Below are positions 1-7,759 of a DNA stretch of 64,000 bases, in pieces. The stretch spans positions 62,001 to 126,000 of the forward strand of contig NZ_FNYZ01000012.1 in assembly GCF_900109095.1 (NCBI RefSeq), given 5' to 3'. The notes under the pieces are model-generated. The model did no database searches, was not told where the DNA came from, and saw only the letters and a list, made by a program, of their open reading frames with translations. A program made the position numbers and the translations under genes. Every line of letters begins with the position of its first letter. Positions within the stretch are counted from its first letter, which is position 1. Origin of the DNA: Sphingobium sp. AP50 (GTDB lineage Bacteria; Pseudomonadota; Alphaproteobacteria; Sphingomonadales; Sphingomonadaceae).

Positions 1-1
1 C

Positions 2-370
2 CCCGTGACCCTTCTTCCACCATCCCACGCGACGATCGACAGGCATGTCCGGAGGTCTGCCCGCCACAGTCTTCCTTACCCGTTCGATCGCTGCGAGGGC
101 GGAGCGGCGCCGTCCCCCAACAGCGTCGCTCCAACCCCCATTTCTCTCGCGTGCCAGATAACCGCCAGATCGGGTCCACGCGAGGGAAAGGTCAGCACGG
201 TCGGTCAAACCCCTGCTCGGATTGGGTGTCCCCCCTCTCTAGCGCCCGATCCGATATCGGCCGTGCTGACCACCTTCAAGGGCCGCGCCTGCTTTCTTGT
301 CAAAACAAGCGGTCACGCCTTCCGTCTGGTCGCGGCCGCAGATCCTGTTCCGCCAGGACATGCCTTATGA
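2..370 (+). CDS. Open frame of unknown identity running in from the window edge (possible 3' end of an upstream gene)
   Basis: A reading frame is open from the first bases of the window and stops at 368-370, where its TGA overlaps the ATG of the next gene as ATGA. That coupling is the same as at several junctions downstream and is the main reason to take the frame seriously. The translation is rich in Ser, Pro and Arg, has no recognisable motif, and does not look like TraU, the usual upstream neighbour. It may simply be non-coding leader DNA. No other feature was recognised in the first 366 bases. Confidence 0.2.
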   Translation, partial: PVTLLPPSHATIDRHVRRSARHSLPYPFDRCEGGAAPSPNSVAPTPISLACQITARSGPREGKVSTVGQTPARIGCPPSLAPDPISAVLTTFKGRACFLVKTSGHAFRLVAAADPVPPGHAL

Positions 371-2301
371 AAGGGCGGACCCTCATCCTGGCTATCAGCA
401 GTGTAGCTCTCGCCCCGCAAGGCGGACAGGCGCAGGAAATGGAGACACGTGCGCAGGCCGCGGCGGCGGCTTCGCGGGCAAAGTCCAGCGACAGCGATGC
501 GATCATGAGCAACTACGTCAATCCGGGCCTTGCCGGCGAGGCCATCAGCACAACCGACAGCAGCACAACCTTCACCTCTCACCTTGCCTGTCAGAAGAGC
601 GCGACGATGCTGGAGCTGCTGATCCAGCCCGGCGCGACCGGTGACATCACTCATATGCGCATAGCGCGCGACAGCAATCTTGACGGCATGTTCGATGAAA
701 ATCTGACCCTCCCTGTTCCCATATCCGGTATCTGTGCAAACGGGATCATCTCCTGCGACCCAGGAAGCTGGAACAACTGCAGGCCCTTCAAATGGGAGGT
801 GGCGCCGGCCGGCAACCTCAAGCTTGGGGAGGTGCCGCAGACCGAGCTTTCCGCCTGCTATTGCGTGAATGGAAGCTGCGGCAGCAATCTCGTGCTCGGC
901 AACCTCAATTCTGTCCTCAAGGATCTGGGCGGCGGCATTGTCGGGGCGCTCACCACCGCCGATCCGCGTATAGGCGTAGCGCAAGCGAGCATCGAGGGCC
1001 CGGTCATACGCTATGTCGGCGCTCAGACGACTGCTTGCACCGACAGCCCTTCAATAGGGGCAACGACATATACAGCCAATCCCACTGCCCTGGCGGGAGA
1101 TGCAGCTGCAACTGCGCAGGCCAGCAGCATCTTTCAGGCCCTTGCAGCCTCATCTGCCGGCAGCGGCAAGGCGCAGGAAACGCGCGCCTGCACCATCACC
1201 CGCGAGATCACCGTCTCCGATCCGAGTTTCGACGCTGTCATTGCGCGATCGGGCGGACGTTCGACCGTCGCGATCAGCCCGACCGTGGCGCGCTTCCAGA
1301 TGGGGTCGCCCGGCGAGAAGAGCCTCGCAGGGGGCCGCTGCACGATCTTCGAATTTCAGATGAGTTTGACCGTCGGCGATCTCGCTCGTCTGCGCGCCCT
1401 GCGCCTGGTTCGCTATTATGCCGATGACTGGGCGCAAATCTATGTGGACGGAACGCTCGTCGCGTCGGGACCCAATAGCTGGACCGGAACGGGCTTGCCG
1501 CCGGGCAATTGCGAGCAGGGCCGCATCTTCACGCGCACGCCTGGCACCGACCTCATGCCGTTCATGACCCCTGGCGCCCATGACATCCGCATGCGGGTCG
1601 CTGTGGCCGACGAAGGCGGCGCGCTTGCCGAGATCGAAGCTGAAATCGACGATAGCTGCAACGCCCAAGAGCGACTTGTGGATCTCTGCGCGCCCTATGC
1701 GTCCGACCAGGATTGTCGGCTCGTCGCAGAAGAGGTCGACGTCGTCGAGACGGTGCGCAATGGCGTCAATACTGGTCTTAAACCCTTGCCGCAAACCCGG
1801 CTGTTTGGCGCGGGCCAATGCACCTATCAATATAGTCGCGACTTCTTCGAGCGCTCGCGCCGCTACGCCTGCCTCACTGAACGCGCCGCGCTGACCGAGC
1901 CTGATCTCACGCGCAGCACCTATATTCTCGACAATAGCACGCAAAGCCTGATTGCCGACAGGACGAGGTCCGCAGATGGCAGCATCACAACATCGACCCG
2001 CCCATTTTCGATGCCGCAGCGGCAAGCCGTGCCAGCCTGCGAGCCAATCTGCAAAACGCGCGCGCCCAAGGCCAACAGCGATGTCGCCACGGACGGGGTC
2101 GTAGGCGCAAAGCAGAACAGCCCGACTGGCTGGGATATCTTCTACCATAGCTGCTCGGCCGATAATGTCTGTCCGCTTGGGGAACGTGAAGAACTGGTCT
2201 CAGCCTGCGGCTGCCTCGATGATTTTCCCGAAGCTGCCGTGATGATGCAGACCCTGCGCCTCGCCGGCTCCGATCTTGCCTGCACTGCGGGGACGCCATG
2301 A
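367..2301 (+). CDS. traN: TraN-like conjugation protein, N-terminal/central part (split TraN)
   Basis: Probable exported, cysteine-rich mating-pair stabilisation protein of an F-type conjugation system (644 residues from ATG 367). The frame is open further upstream, but this ATG starts directly at a hydrophobic signal-like segment ending in GGQAQ. Visible features are many paired cysteines, a CYCVNGSCG motif near residue 165, and a central segment (CTITREITV ... CTIFEFQ) resembling the middle of TraN proteins. The C-terminal half of a normal TraN is missing here and is found in the next gene, which overlaps by ATGA. Family assignment rests on cysteine pattern, neighbourhood and the clear TraN character of the next gene. 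An unrelated periplasmic Tra protein is the alternative. Confidence 0.6.
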   Translation: MKGRTLILAISSVALAPQGGQAQEMETRAQAAAAASRAKSSDSDAIMSNYVNPGLAGEAISTTDSSTTFTSHLACQKSATMLELLIQPGATGDITHMRIARDSNLDGMFDENLTLPVPISGICANGIISCDPGSWNNCRPFKWEVAPAGNLKLGEVPQTELSACYCVNGSCGSNLVLGNLNSVLKDLGGGIVGALTTADPRIGVAQASIEGPVIRYVGAQTTACTDSPSIGATTYTANPTALAGDAAATAQASSIFQALAASSAGSGKAQETRACTITREITVSDPSFDAVIARSGGRSTVAISPTVARFQMGSPGEKSLAGGRCTIFEFQMSLTVGDLARLRALRLVRYYADDWAQIYVDGTLVASGPNSWTGTGLPPGNCEQGRIFTRTPGTDLMPFMTPGAHDIRMRVAVADEGGALAEIEAEIDDSCNAQERLVDLCAPYASDQDCRLVAEEVDVVETVRNGVNTGLKPLPQTRLFGAGQCTYQYSRDFFERSRRYACLTERAALTEPDLTRSTYILDNSTQSLIADRTRSADGSITTSTRPFSMPQRQAVPACEPICKTRAPKANSDVATDGVVGAKQNSPTGWDIFYHSCSADNVCPLGEREELVSACGCLDDFPEAAVMMQTLRLAGSDLACTAGTP

Positions 2302-3386
2302 GGAAGCGTGACATTATAGGATTGCTGAGCGTCGCACTCATGGCGATGGCCTACCCAGGGCCGGCATGGGCAGCGCAGCTCTGCGCGGCAGATCTCAACG
2401 GCAATGGCGATGCAACTGATGAGGGCGAGCTGGCGAGGTGCCTCACTATGGCCGGTGGCGCCACCCAATGCCCGATCAGCCAGGTGCCTTGCGTGGCCGA
2501 TGCCGCCGGCGCCTATCGCTGCCCAATGGGAGACCAGCATCAGTGCCTGGTGCCCGCAGCAGGCGGCACGCCGACCTGCTCGCCCGTCGCCTGCATCGAC
2601 ACTGCGCTCAGTCCGATCGAGGATGAAGTGCTCGTCGATGACGCCGGCCCGGACAATGACGGCCCGGTCGACGCCGAGGGCAATTGTCTTGGCACGATCG
2701 AGATATTCGGCGGCCGCGCGCTGCGCTGCCGACCACCGGGCGCGAGCAACACTTTCCAGAATTGCTGCAAGGACAGGGACAAGATCGTGAAGGACGGCAT
2801 GGGCGGCTCGCTCAGCTCGCTCACCACCAAGATCGCGATCGCCAAGGGCGTGTTCACCGGCGCCAAGGCCGCCTATCTCGCCTTCAAGGCCGGCGCGAGC
2901 GCGGGCCAGGCGGCGAGTGCCGGCGCCAATGCCATCATCATCGGCCTTGATCCCACATCGATCGCAATCAGCCTCGCTATCAACTTCATGATGGAAGTGC
3001 TGCTCGCCGGCTGTGACCAGCAGGATATGGAAACCGGCATGCTGCGCGGCTCTGGCATGTGCCATGAAGTCGGGACTTATTGCTCCTCATCCATCCTTGG
3101 CGTCTGCATCCAGAAGGCGCGCGGCCATTGCTGCTTCAACACCAAGCTCGGCCGCATCATCCAGGAGCAGGGTCGCCCGCAGCTTAGCGCCTTCAATGGC
3201 ATCGGTTGGGGCACGCCAAAGCAGCCCTATTGCCGCGGCTTTACCGCTGAGGAATTTCAGGCGCTCGACTTCAGCCGCATGGATCTGTCCGAATATTATG
3301 AGGAGATCGAGGCGCGCGCCCAGTCCGAAATTCAAATCGACATGGAGGAGAAGGTCGATGCCTATCTGCGCACCGTCAATCCCTGA
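2298..3386 (+). CDS. traN: TraN C-terminal part, outer-membrane mating-pair stabilisation protein (split TraN)
   Basis: TraN sits in the outer membrane of the donor and stabilises contact with the recipient cell. This 362-residue protein carries its own signal peptide (about residues 1-25, ending in AWAAQ), so it is exported independently of the preceding gene. Its last 130 residues are typical of the TraN C-terminus: CHEVGTYCSS, a cysteine pair in GHCCFNTKLGRII, QEQGRPQLS, and the tail CRGFTAEEFQALDFSRMDLS. A small-residue-rich helix (GAKAAYLAFKAGASAGQAAS) lies mid-protein. The start codon overlaps the previous stop (ATGA), and trbC starts 29 bases before this gene ends, so the genes are translated as one unit. 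Confidence 0.8.
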   Translation: MRKRDIIGLLSVALMAMAYPGPAWAAQLCAADLNGNGDATDEGELARCLTMAGGATQCPISQVPCVADAAGAYRCPMGDQHQCLVPAAGGTPTCSPVACIDTALSPIEDEVLVDDAGPDNDGPVDAEGNCLGTIEIFGGRALRCRPPGASNTFQNCCKDRDKIVKDGMGGSLSSLTTKIAIAKGVFTGAKAAYLAFKAGASAGQAASAGANAIIIGLDPTSIAISLAINFMMEVLLAGCDQQDMETGMLRGSGMCHEVGTYCSSSILGVCIQKARGHCCFNTKLGRIIQEQGRPQLSAFNGIGWGTPKQPYCRGFTAEEFQALDFSRMDLSEYYEEIEARAQSEIQIDMEEKVDAYLRTVNP

Positions 3387-4221
3387 CGCCGCAATCGCGC
3401 CGCTCATCCTGGCGTTCGCCCTTCTCGCCCCGGGGTTCGGACAGGCAAGGGAGCCTCAACCGGGGGAAGAAGTATCCTCGGCCATGGAGCGGCTCCGCGG
3501 AGCAAAAGCCAGCGGGACTTCAACGACCCACGCCGGGCCCAGCGCTATTCCATCCCCCTCTCCTGCCCTCAAACGGCGCGCCTTCGAAGCGATGGGTAAA
3601 CGCAAGACCGATCCAAGGATGGAGGTGCAGGCGCGCACTGCACAAGCGCAGGCCGCAAAAGCCCTTGGCGACGAGCAACAGGCCATGAATGCCCGGCTTC
3701 ATCAGGCATTGGGCCTGGCGCCGCCCGACGGCGCGCCAACGCCCATGCCCGCCTCTGGCAATGTGCCAGCCAAGGCCTGGGTGCCGCTGCTATTCGCTTC
3801 CTCATCCATGCCGATCGAGACCCTGCGCAGCTATGCCGGACAGCTTGAACGCGTCGGCGGGGTGATCGCCTTTCGCGGCGTGCCTGGCGGCCTTAATAGG
3901 ATCGGCCCGATGGCAGAGCTCACGGCGCGAATGTTGCGCGTCGATCCGGGCTGCGAAGGCCCGGCCTGCACGATGCGCAATGTCCAGGTGGTGATCGATC
4001 CGATCCTGTTCCGTCAGCACGGCATAGCGCGCGTGCCGGCGTTCGCCATGGTGCCGGGCGATCCGACCCAGCCCTATTGCGAACGGGAAGATGAGAGCGC
4101 GCCACGTGCCGCCCATCTGGTCCTGGGCGACGCGGCGCTTTCGGGCCTGCTCGATGAATATGGACGCCTGGGCGGCAAGGAGGAGGTGCGCGATGTTTCG
4201 GCTCGTCTGGCTGGCCGCTAA
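3358..4221 (+). CDS. trbC: TrbC-type F-pilus assembly protein
   Basis: Periplasmic protein needed for F-type pilus assembly (287 residues). The ATG at 3358 lies inside the end of the traN C-terminal gene and is followed by a signal peptide (hydrophobic LILAFALLAPGFGQA). The conserved TrbC core begins at WVPLLFASSSMPIETLRSY and runs through GGVIAFRGVPGGL, VVIDPILFRQHGIARVPAFA and LGDAALSGLLDEYG. This is the thioredoxin-like fold seen in TrbC proteins, without a CxxC pair. The part before the core (residues 30-130) is a variable, Ala/Gln-rich linker. The next gene starts inside its 3' end. Confidence 0.8.
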   Translation: MPICAPSIPDAAIAPLILAFALLAPGFGQAREPQPGEEVSSAMERLRGAKASGTSTTHAGPSAIPSPSPALKRRAFEAMGKRKTDPRMEVQARTAQAQAAKALGDEQQAMNARLHQALGLAPPDGAPTPMPASGNVPAKAWVPLLFASSSMPIETLRSYAGQLERVGGVIAFRGVPGGLNRIGPMAELTARMLRVDPGCEGPACTMRNVQVVIDPILFRQHGIARVPAFAMVPGDPTQPYCEREDESAPRAAHLVLGDAALSGLLDEYGRLGGKEEVRDVSARLAGR

Positions 4222-4792
4222 AAGGCTGTTCCTTGGGCTCATGCGGCTCCCGCGCGCGGCAGCCACCGCCTTGGGCGGCGCGGTCGGGAACCAGGGGGCT
4301 GACCCCAAGCGCTTCTGGCTCGCCCTTGGCATGATTGTTCCGCTGGCGACGATCACCTGGCAGGCGATCCCGGCTGTCACCATCGTCATGAGCCCCTCGA
4401 TCGATGCCTGGGCGGTGCGCGCCGCGCCGGGCGCCATCCATAAGGGCGACCTCGTCATGTTTGCGCTTTCCCATCCCCTCGCCGGACCGCGCCCCGTCAG
4501 CGTGACCAAGCGGGCGATGTGCATGGCCGGCGAGCGCCTGCGCGAGGTGGAACGCCATTCGGTTTTCGACGGCAAGGTCACGAACAGCAGCTATTATTGC
4601 GGCGCCACATTGCTCGGCATCAGCCGCCCCATGGGCCGCAATGGCCAGCGCCTGGAGCGTCTGCACTGGGGCGATCATGTCATCCCAGCAGGCTTCATCT
4701 ATGTGGGATCCGACCACCCACAGGGCTTTGACAGCCGATATTTCGGGCCGGTGCGGATTGAGCGTCTGACCCGCATGGAGCGTGTGCTGTGA
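4193..4792 (+). CDS. traF: Conjugation-associated S26 signal peptidase, TraF type
   Basis: Membrane-bound serine peptidase of family S26, the RP4 TraF type that processes conjugative pilin (199 residues). ATG 4193 follows a strong Shine-Dalgarno (AAGGAGGAGG) inside the end of trbC; longer in-frame starts lack one. After one N-terminal membrane segment (about residues 45-65) come the S-K-D elements: Ser in VMSPSIDAW, Lys in VTKRAMCMAGERL and Asp in GFDSRYFGPV. The last motif is diagnostic of TraF-type peptidases. The name clashes with the unrelated F-type TraF encoded next. It probably matures the pilin of this system, whose gene must lie upstream of the window. Confidence 0.85.
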   Translation: MFRLVWLAAKRLFLGLMRLPRAAATALGGAVGNQGADPKRFWLALGMIVPLATITWQAIPAVTIVMSPSIDAWAVRAAPGAIHKGDLVMFALSHPLAGPRPVSVTKRAMCMAGERLREVERHSVFDGKVTNSSYYCGATLLGISRPMGRNGQRLERLHWGDHVIPAGFIYVGSDHPQGFDSRYFGPVRIERLTRMERVL

Positions 4793-5643
4793 TGTGGGGC
4801 CTTGCCTCTGCTGCGTTCGCCCTTGCGGCCTCCACGTCGTCGCCTGCCGCTGTGCCCGATGGCGGCCCCAAACTCGGCTACTGGTGGTATCTGCCCAAAG
4901 TCGCGGACAGCAGCGAAGCGGACGAGGAACAGCTGCCTGCCGCGCCTGTCATCCCGCCAATGACCGAGCTCGCCAAATGGAGCCCACCCCGGATTGCGAA
5001 GCTCATTATCGAGCAGCGCGACTATGCCGCCACGGTTCTTACCGTTGATGCTGTTGCCGACTTCTGGCGGCTCCAGGACTTTGCGCGGCGCAAAGCCCGC
5101 GCCTTTGCCGGCGTCACGCAGCTCGCCATGCTGATCCACCCGGAACTGAGCGCCCGCTCGGCCTATCCGGTGGTCGGCGACGCGCGCGACGCCATGGGCG
5201 CGCAGAAGGACGCGACGCGCCGCGCCTATCTCCGATCCAAGGGCGGTGAGTTTGCGCTCATCATGTTCTCGCGGACAAGCTGCGGCTATTGCCGTGTCCA
5301 ATGGCCGATCCTCCAGCGCTTTGCAGAAGAAATGGGCTGGCAGGTGAGCAGCCAGGACCTCGATCGCAAACCTGAGCTCTCCAGCCGCTTTGGCGTCGAT
5401 GTAACGCCAACGACCATGGTGATCCGCCGCGGCTCTACCCAGCGCATGGTGATCGCCAATGGCGTGGAGGCCTATCCCAATCTCATCCAGACCGCCTATC
5501 AGGCCGTGAAACTCCTCTCCGGCGACATTCGGCCCGAGCAATTCCTGACTGGGGCTGGCGAGGAGAATGGCTTTTTCGACGCGCTGGCCAATGGACCAGT
5601 CGCGGCCAGCGATCCGGCAGTGACACAGGGCACGCAGCCGTGA
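4792..5643 (+). CDS. traF: F-type conjugal transfer protein TraF (thioredoxin-like)
   Basis: Periplasmic protein of F-type pilus assembly/mating-pair formation (283 residues; PF13728-type). ATG 4792 overlaps the previous stop as TGATG; a GTG lies one codon upstream. Order: short signal peptide, LGYWWY motif, helical segment (PPRIAKLIIEQRDYAATVLTV), then a thioredoxin-like domain with the redox motif SCGYC near residue 160 and the cis-proline element VDVTPTTMV. Many TraF homologues lack the two cysteines; here both are present, so disulphide chemistry on the cysteine-rich TraN products is plausible (inference). It overlaps the next gene by GTGA. Confidence 0.85.
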   Translation: MWGLASAAFALAASTSSPAAVPDGGPKLGYWWYLPKVADSSEADEEQLPAAPVIPPMTELAKWSPPRIAKLIIEQRDYAATVLTVDAVADFWRLQDFARRKARAFAGVTQLAMLIHPELSARSAYPVVGDARDAMGAQKDATRRAYLRSKGGEFALIMFSRTSCGYCRVQWPILQRFAEEMGWQVSSQDLDRKPELSSRFGVDVTPTTMVIRRGSTQRMVIANGVEAYPNLIQTAYQAVKLLSGDIRPEQFLTGAGEENGFFDALANGPVAASDPAVTQGTQP

Positions 5644-6230
5644 AAGTGGCCCTCATGACTTGGGTTGTGGCAGCGACCGTGGGTGTCAGTCCACTAGGGG
5701 CTGCGGGACCGCCGAGCCGCGCCGACGCCGAGCGCGCAGCCGTGCATCCGGTCCGCACCGAACAGGCCATGAAAGCCTGGCTCGATCGGGTTCGACGCAC
5801 CAACGTCTATCCGCCCGATTTCGAGGCGACGCTAAAAGGCCAGGGCGCAGCCTATGTGATCGAGATGAGCACAGCGCCAGGCTGCCTGCCTTGCGGCGAC
5901 CTCTGGACCAAGCTTGGCGCGGTGAAGGCCCGCTATGGCTGGGGCATTCGGACAATTCCAGCGCAGGAGGCCATGATCCGCTCAGGCCGCCTCGGCCTCC
6001 CCTGGGTCGGGCACCCGGTCGCATGGGTCCGGCCGCTCTCTGATCCCAATCGCATCATTCCGGTGGCGATCGGTACCGATCATCCAGTCAATATCAGCCG
6101 CAATCTCTATCTCGCGGCCAAAATGCAGGCGGGCGTGCGCGTGGCCGTTGGGGTTCGCGCCATGTCGAAATTTACAGGGATCGTCGGCGCAGCCGCGCCC
6201 TCCCCATCCACCTATCGTCGGAAAGGCTGA
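5640..6230 (+). CDS. Thioredoxin-like transfer protein, TrbB-like, with CLPC motif
   Basis: Exported 196-residue protein starting at GTG 5640, which overlaps the traF stop (GTGA). An N-terminal hydrophobic signal (VVAATVGVSPLGAAG) is followed by a compact domain holding APGCLPCGDLW near residue 80, a CxxC redox motif of thioredoxin type. Its place between traF and traH matches that of TrbB, the thiol-disulphide isomerase of F-type systems, but overall similarity cannot be judged by eye, so no symbol is given. With the CxxC-bearing TraF before it, this makes two potential disulphide-handling proteins in a row. Confidence 0.6.
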   Translation: MKVALMTWVVAATVGVSPLGAAGPPSRADAERAAVHPVRTEQAMKAWLDRVRRTNVYPPDFEATLKGQGAAYVIEMSTAPGCLPCGDLWTKLGAVKARYGWGIRTIPAQEAMIRSGRLGLPWVGHPVAWVRPLSDPNRIIPVAIGTDHPVNISRNLYLAAKMQAGVRVAVGVRAMSKFTGIVGAAAPSPSTYRRKG

Positions 6231-6280
6231 GCAATGGCGGGCGCAGTCGATCTTTATCCTTCATCCTGTCGGAGGCCGCC

Positions 6281-7744
6281 ATGCGCCCTACCCTCTCAGC
6301 CCGCCTCTCGCGCCTGAACACAAAGGCGCTGTTCCACCGGTTTGTCACCTTCCTTACGCTGTGCGCCGCTAGCTGCGGCATTACGCCTGCCCCCGCGCTC
6401 GCACAGAGCTGGGCGGAGCATTGGTTCGACAATGTCACCTATACGAGCCCTGGCAGTTTTGAGGACCAGACGCGCGGCTATGTGACCGCCGGCGGCATGT
6501 CGGGCCGGATCGATGTTCATAATGATTATCTGATGAGCCTGACGCTGCCCAAGGTGAAGGCAGGCTGCGGCGGCATCGACATGTTTCTGGGCGGCATGTC
6601 GTTCCTTGATCCCGACTATCTGGTCGAGAAGCTCGAAAGCATTCTTCAGGCCGCCCCAGCGGTCGCCTTCCAATATCTCCTCGAAACGCTCGACGAAAAA
6701 ATGGGAAACATAATCAGCAAGATGGAGGCGGCTACCAATTATTTGAATAGCATTCAGGTGAACGACTGCCGGCTTGCCAATCGCATGGTCCAGATCGCCA
6801 AGGGTGACGACAATATGTCCGGCATCATCGAGGAGATGACCGGCTACAAATCCGTCAAAGAAGGTTACGCCAAAAGCTATCAGCAGAGCCGCGAGAAAAT
6901 ACAGTCCAACGGCAATAATCCAACCGAGGATCTGCGCGATGCGCTAGCCAACTGTCCGGCTGAGGTGACCGACATCTTCCGGACGGGGTCACTCCTCTCG
7001 CACGCCGCCGGCCGAGTGGGTGCGTCCGACTGGGCAGCCGTGATGCGGGCCCGCGTCGGCGACGTCTATATGCGCTGGGACGCGACCGACAAGGTGCCGC
7101 TCTTCTCTGCCATCCCGGCGTGCGCGGGCCAGGATAGCGAATCTTCCGACGATTTCCTGAGCGGCCGCGTCATGCGGCGCGCGCTCAACATACCCGCCAC
7201 CAGCGCCGACTGCACGCGCGACGGCGCCAAGGGCGCGCTCACACTCACTCGCGAGCGCATGACAGCGATCGCCGAGAAAATCCGCACGCGCGCAGCGCTA
7301 ACCGCAGAAGAACGGCAATTTGTGGCCAATGTCCGCACCCTCCCTGTCTATCGCATGCTCGAATGGGGCGTCCGGCAGGATGTAGTGGACTCTGTCATCG
7401 CCGATACGGACGAACTGGTGGCGCTGACCCTGGCCTATCAGATGCTCAATGACCTTACCCGCAGCATCGACTTTGCGCTCACCAACGCCGAGCGCGGCAC
7501 TCATGCGGCGGGCGCTGCGGACAGCAGCAACGCCAATATCTGCCAGACGCGGATCCTCACCAAGGGGATCGAGCAGCTCGCCGACCTGCGCGAAGAGGTG
7601 CTGCGGCAGCGCGCGCAGATGCGCCAATCCTATCTGGCAGCGCTTGGGTCAGCCAACCTTTCGACCAACTATGCCGGGCTCATCCGCCAGCGCGATCGGG
7701 ACGCCCGCGACGCCGCTGGCACCGCCACCAATCGCAACCGCTAA
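6281..7744 (+). CDS. traH: Conjugal transfer pilus assembly protein TraH
   Basis: TraH is a periplasmic/outer-membrane-associated component of F-type pilus assembly (487 residues; PF06122). ATG 6281 has a GGAGG five bases upstream. A long signal peptide ends in APALAQ near residue 41. Diagnostic stretches follow: the glycine-rich start (YVTAGGMSGRIDVHN), the segment KAGCGGIDMFLGGMSFL, and the coiled-coil-prone middle. Two Cys residues in the C-terminal half (NICQTR and ADCTRDG) suit the disulphide-forming proteins encoded before it. It is 50 bases from the preceding gene, the largest gap in this operon, and 15 bases before traG. Confidence 0.85.
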   Translation: MRPTLSARLSRLNTKALFHRFVTFLTLCAASCGITPAPALAQSWAEHWFDNVTYTSPGSFEDQTRGYVTAGGMSGRIDVHNDYLMSLTLPKVKAGCGGIDMFLGGMSFLDPDYLVEKLESILQAAPAVAFQYLLETLDEKMGNIISKMEAATNYLNSIQVNDCRLANRMVQIAKGDDNMSGIIEEMTGYKSVKEGYAKSYQQSREKIQSNGNNPTEDLRDALANCPAEVTDIFRTGSLLSHAAGRVGASDWAAVMRARVGDVYMRWDATDKVPLFSAIPACAGQDSESSDDFLSGRVMRRALNIPATSADCTRDGAKGALTLTRERMTAIAEKIRTRAALTAEERQFVANVRTLPVYRMLEWGVRQDVVDSVIADTDELVALTLAYQMLNDLTRSIDFALTNAERGTHAAGAADSSNANICQTRILTKGIEQLADLREEVLRQRAQMRQSYLAALGSANLSTNYAGLIRQRDRDARDAAGTATNRNR

Positions 7745-7759
7745 GAGGGAGATTGTCCC

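Noticed and set aside
2142..3065. Long antisense open frame (307 codons) opposite the traN C-terminal gene, and similar long antisense frames across the window (for example 3802-4581, 7649-8509, 15086-16609, 36857-37996, 49228-50376)
   Set aside because: High G+C codon usage keeps antisense frames open; they lack motifs, ribosome sites and sensible context, while the opposite strand has a clear family gene each time.
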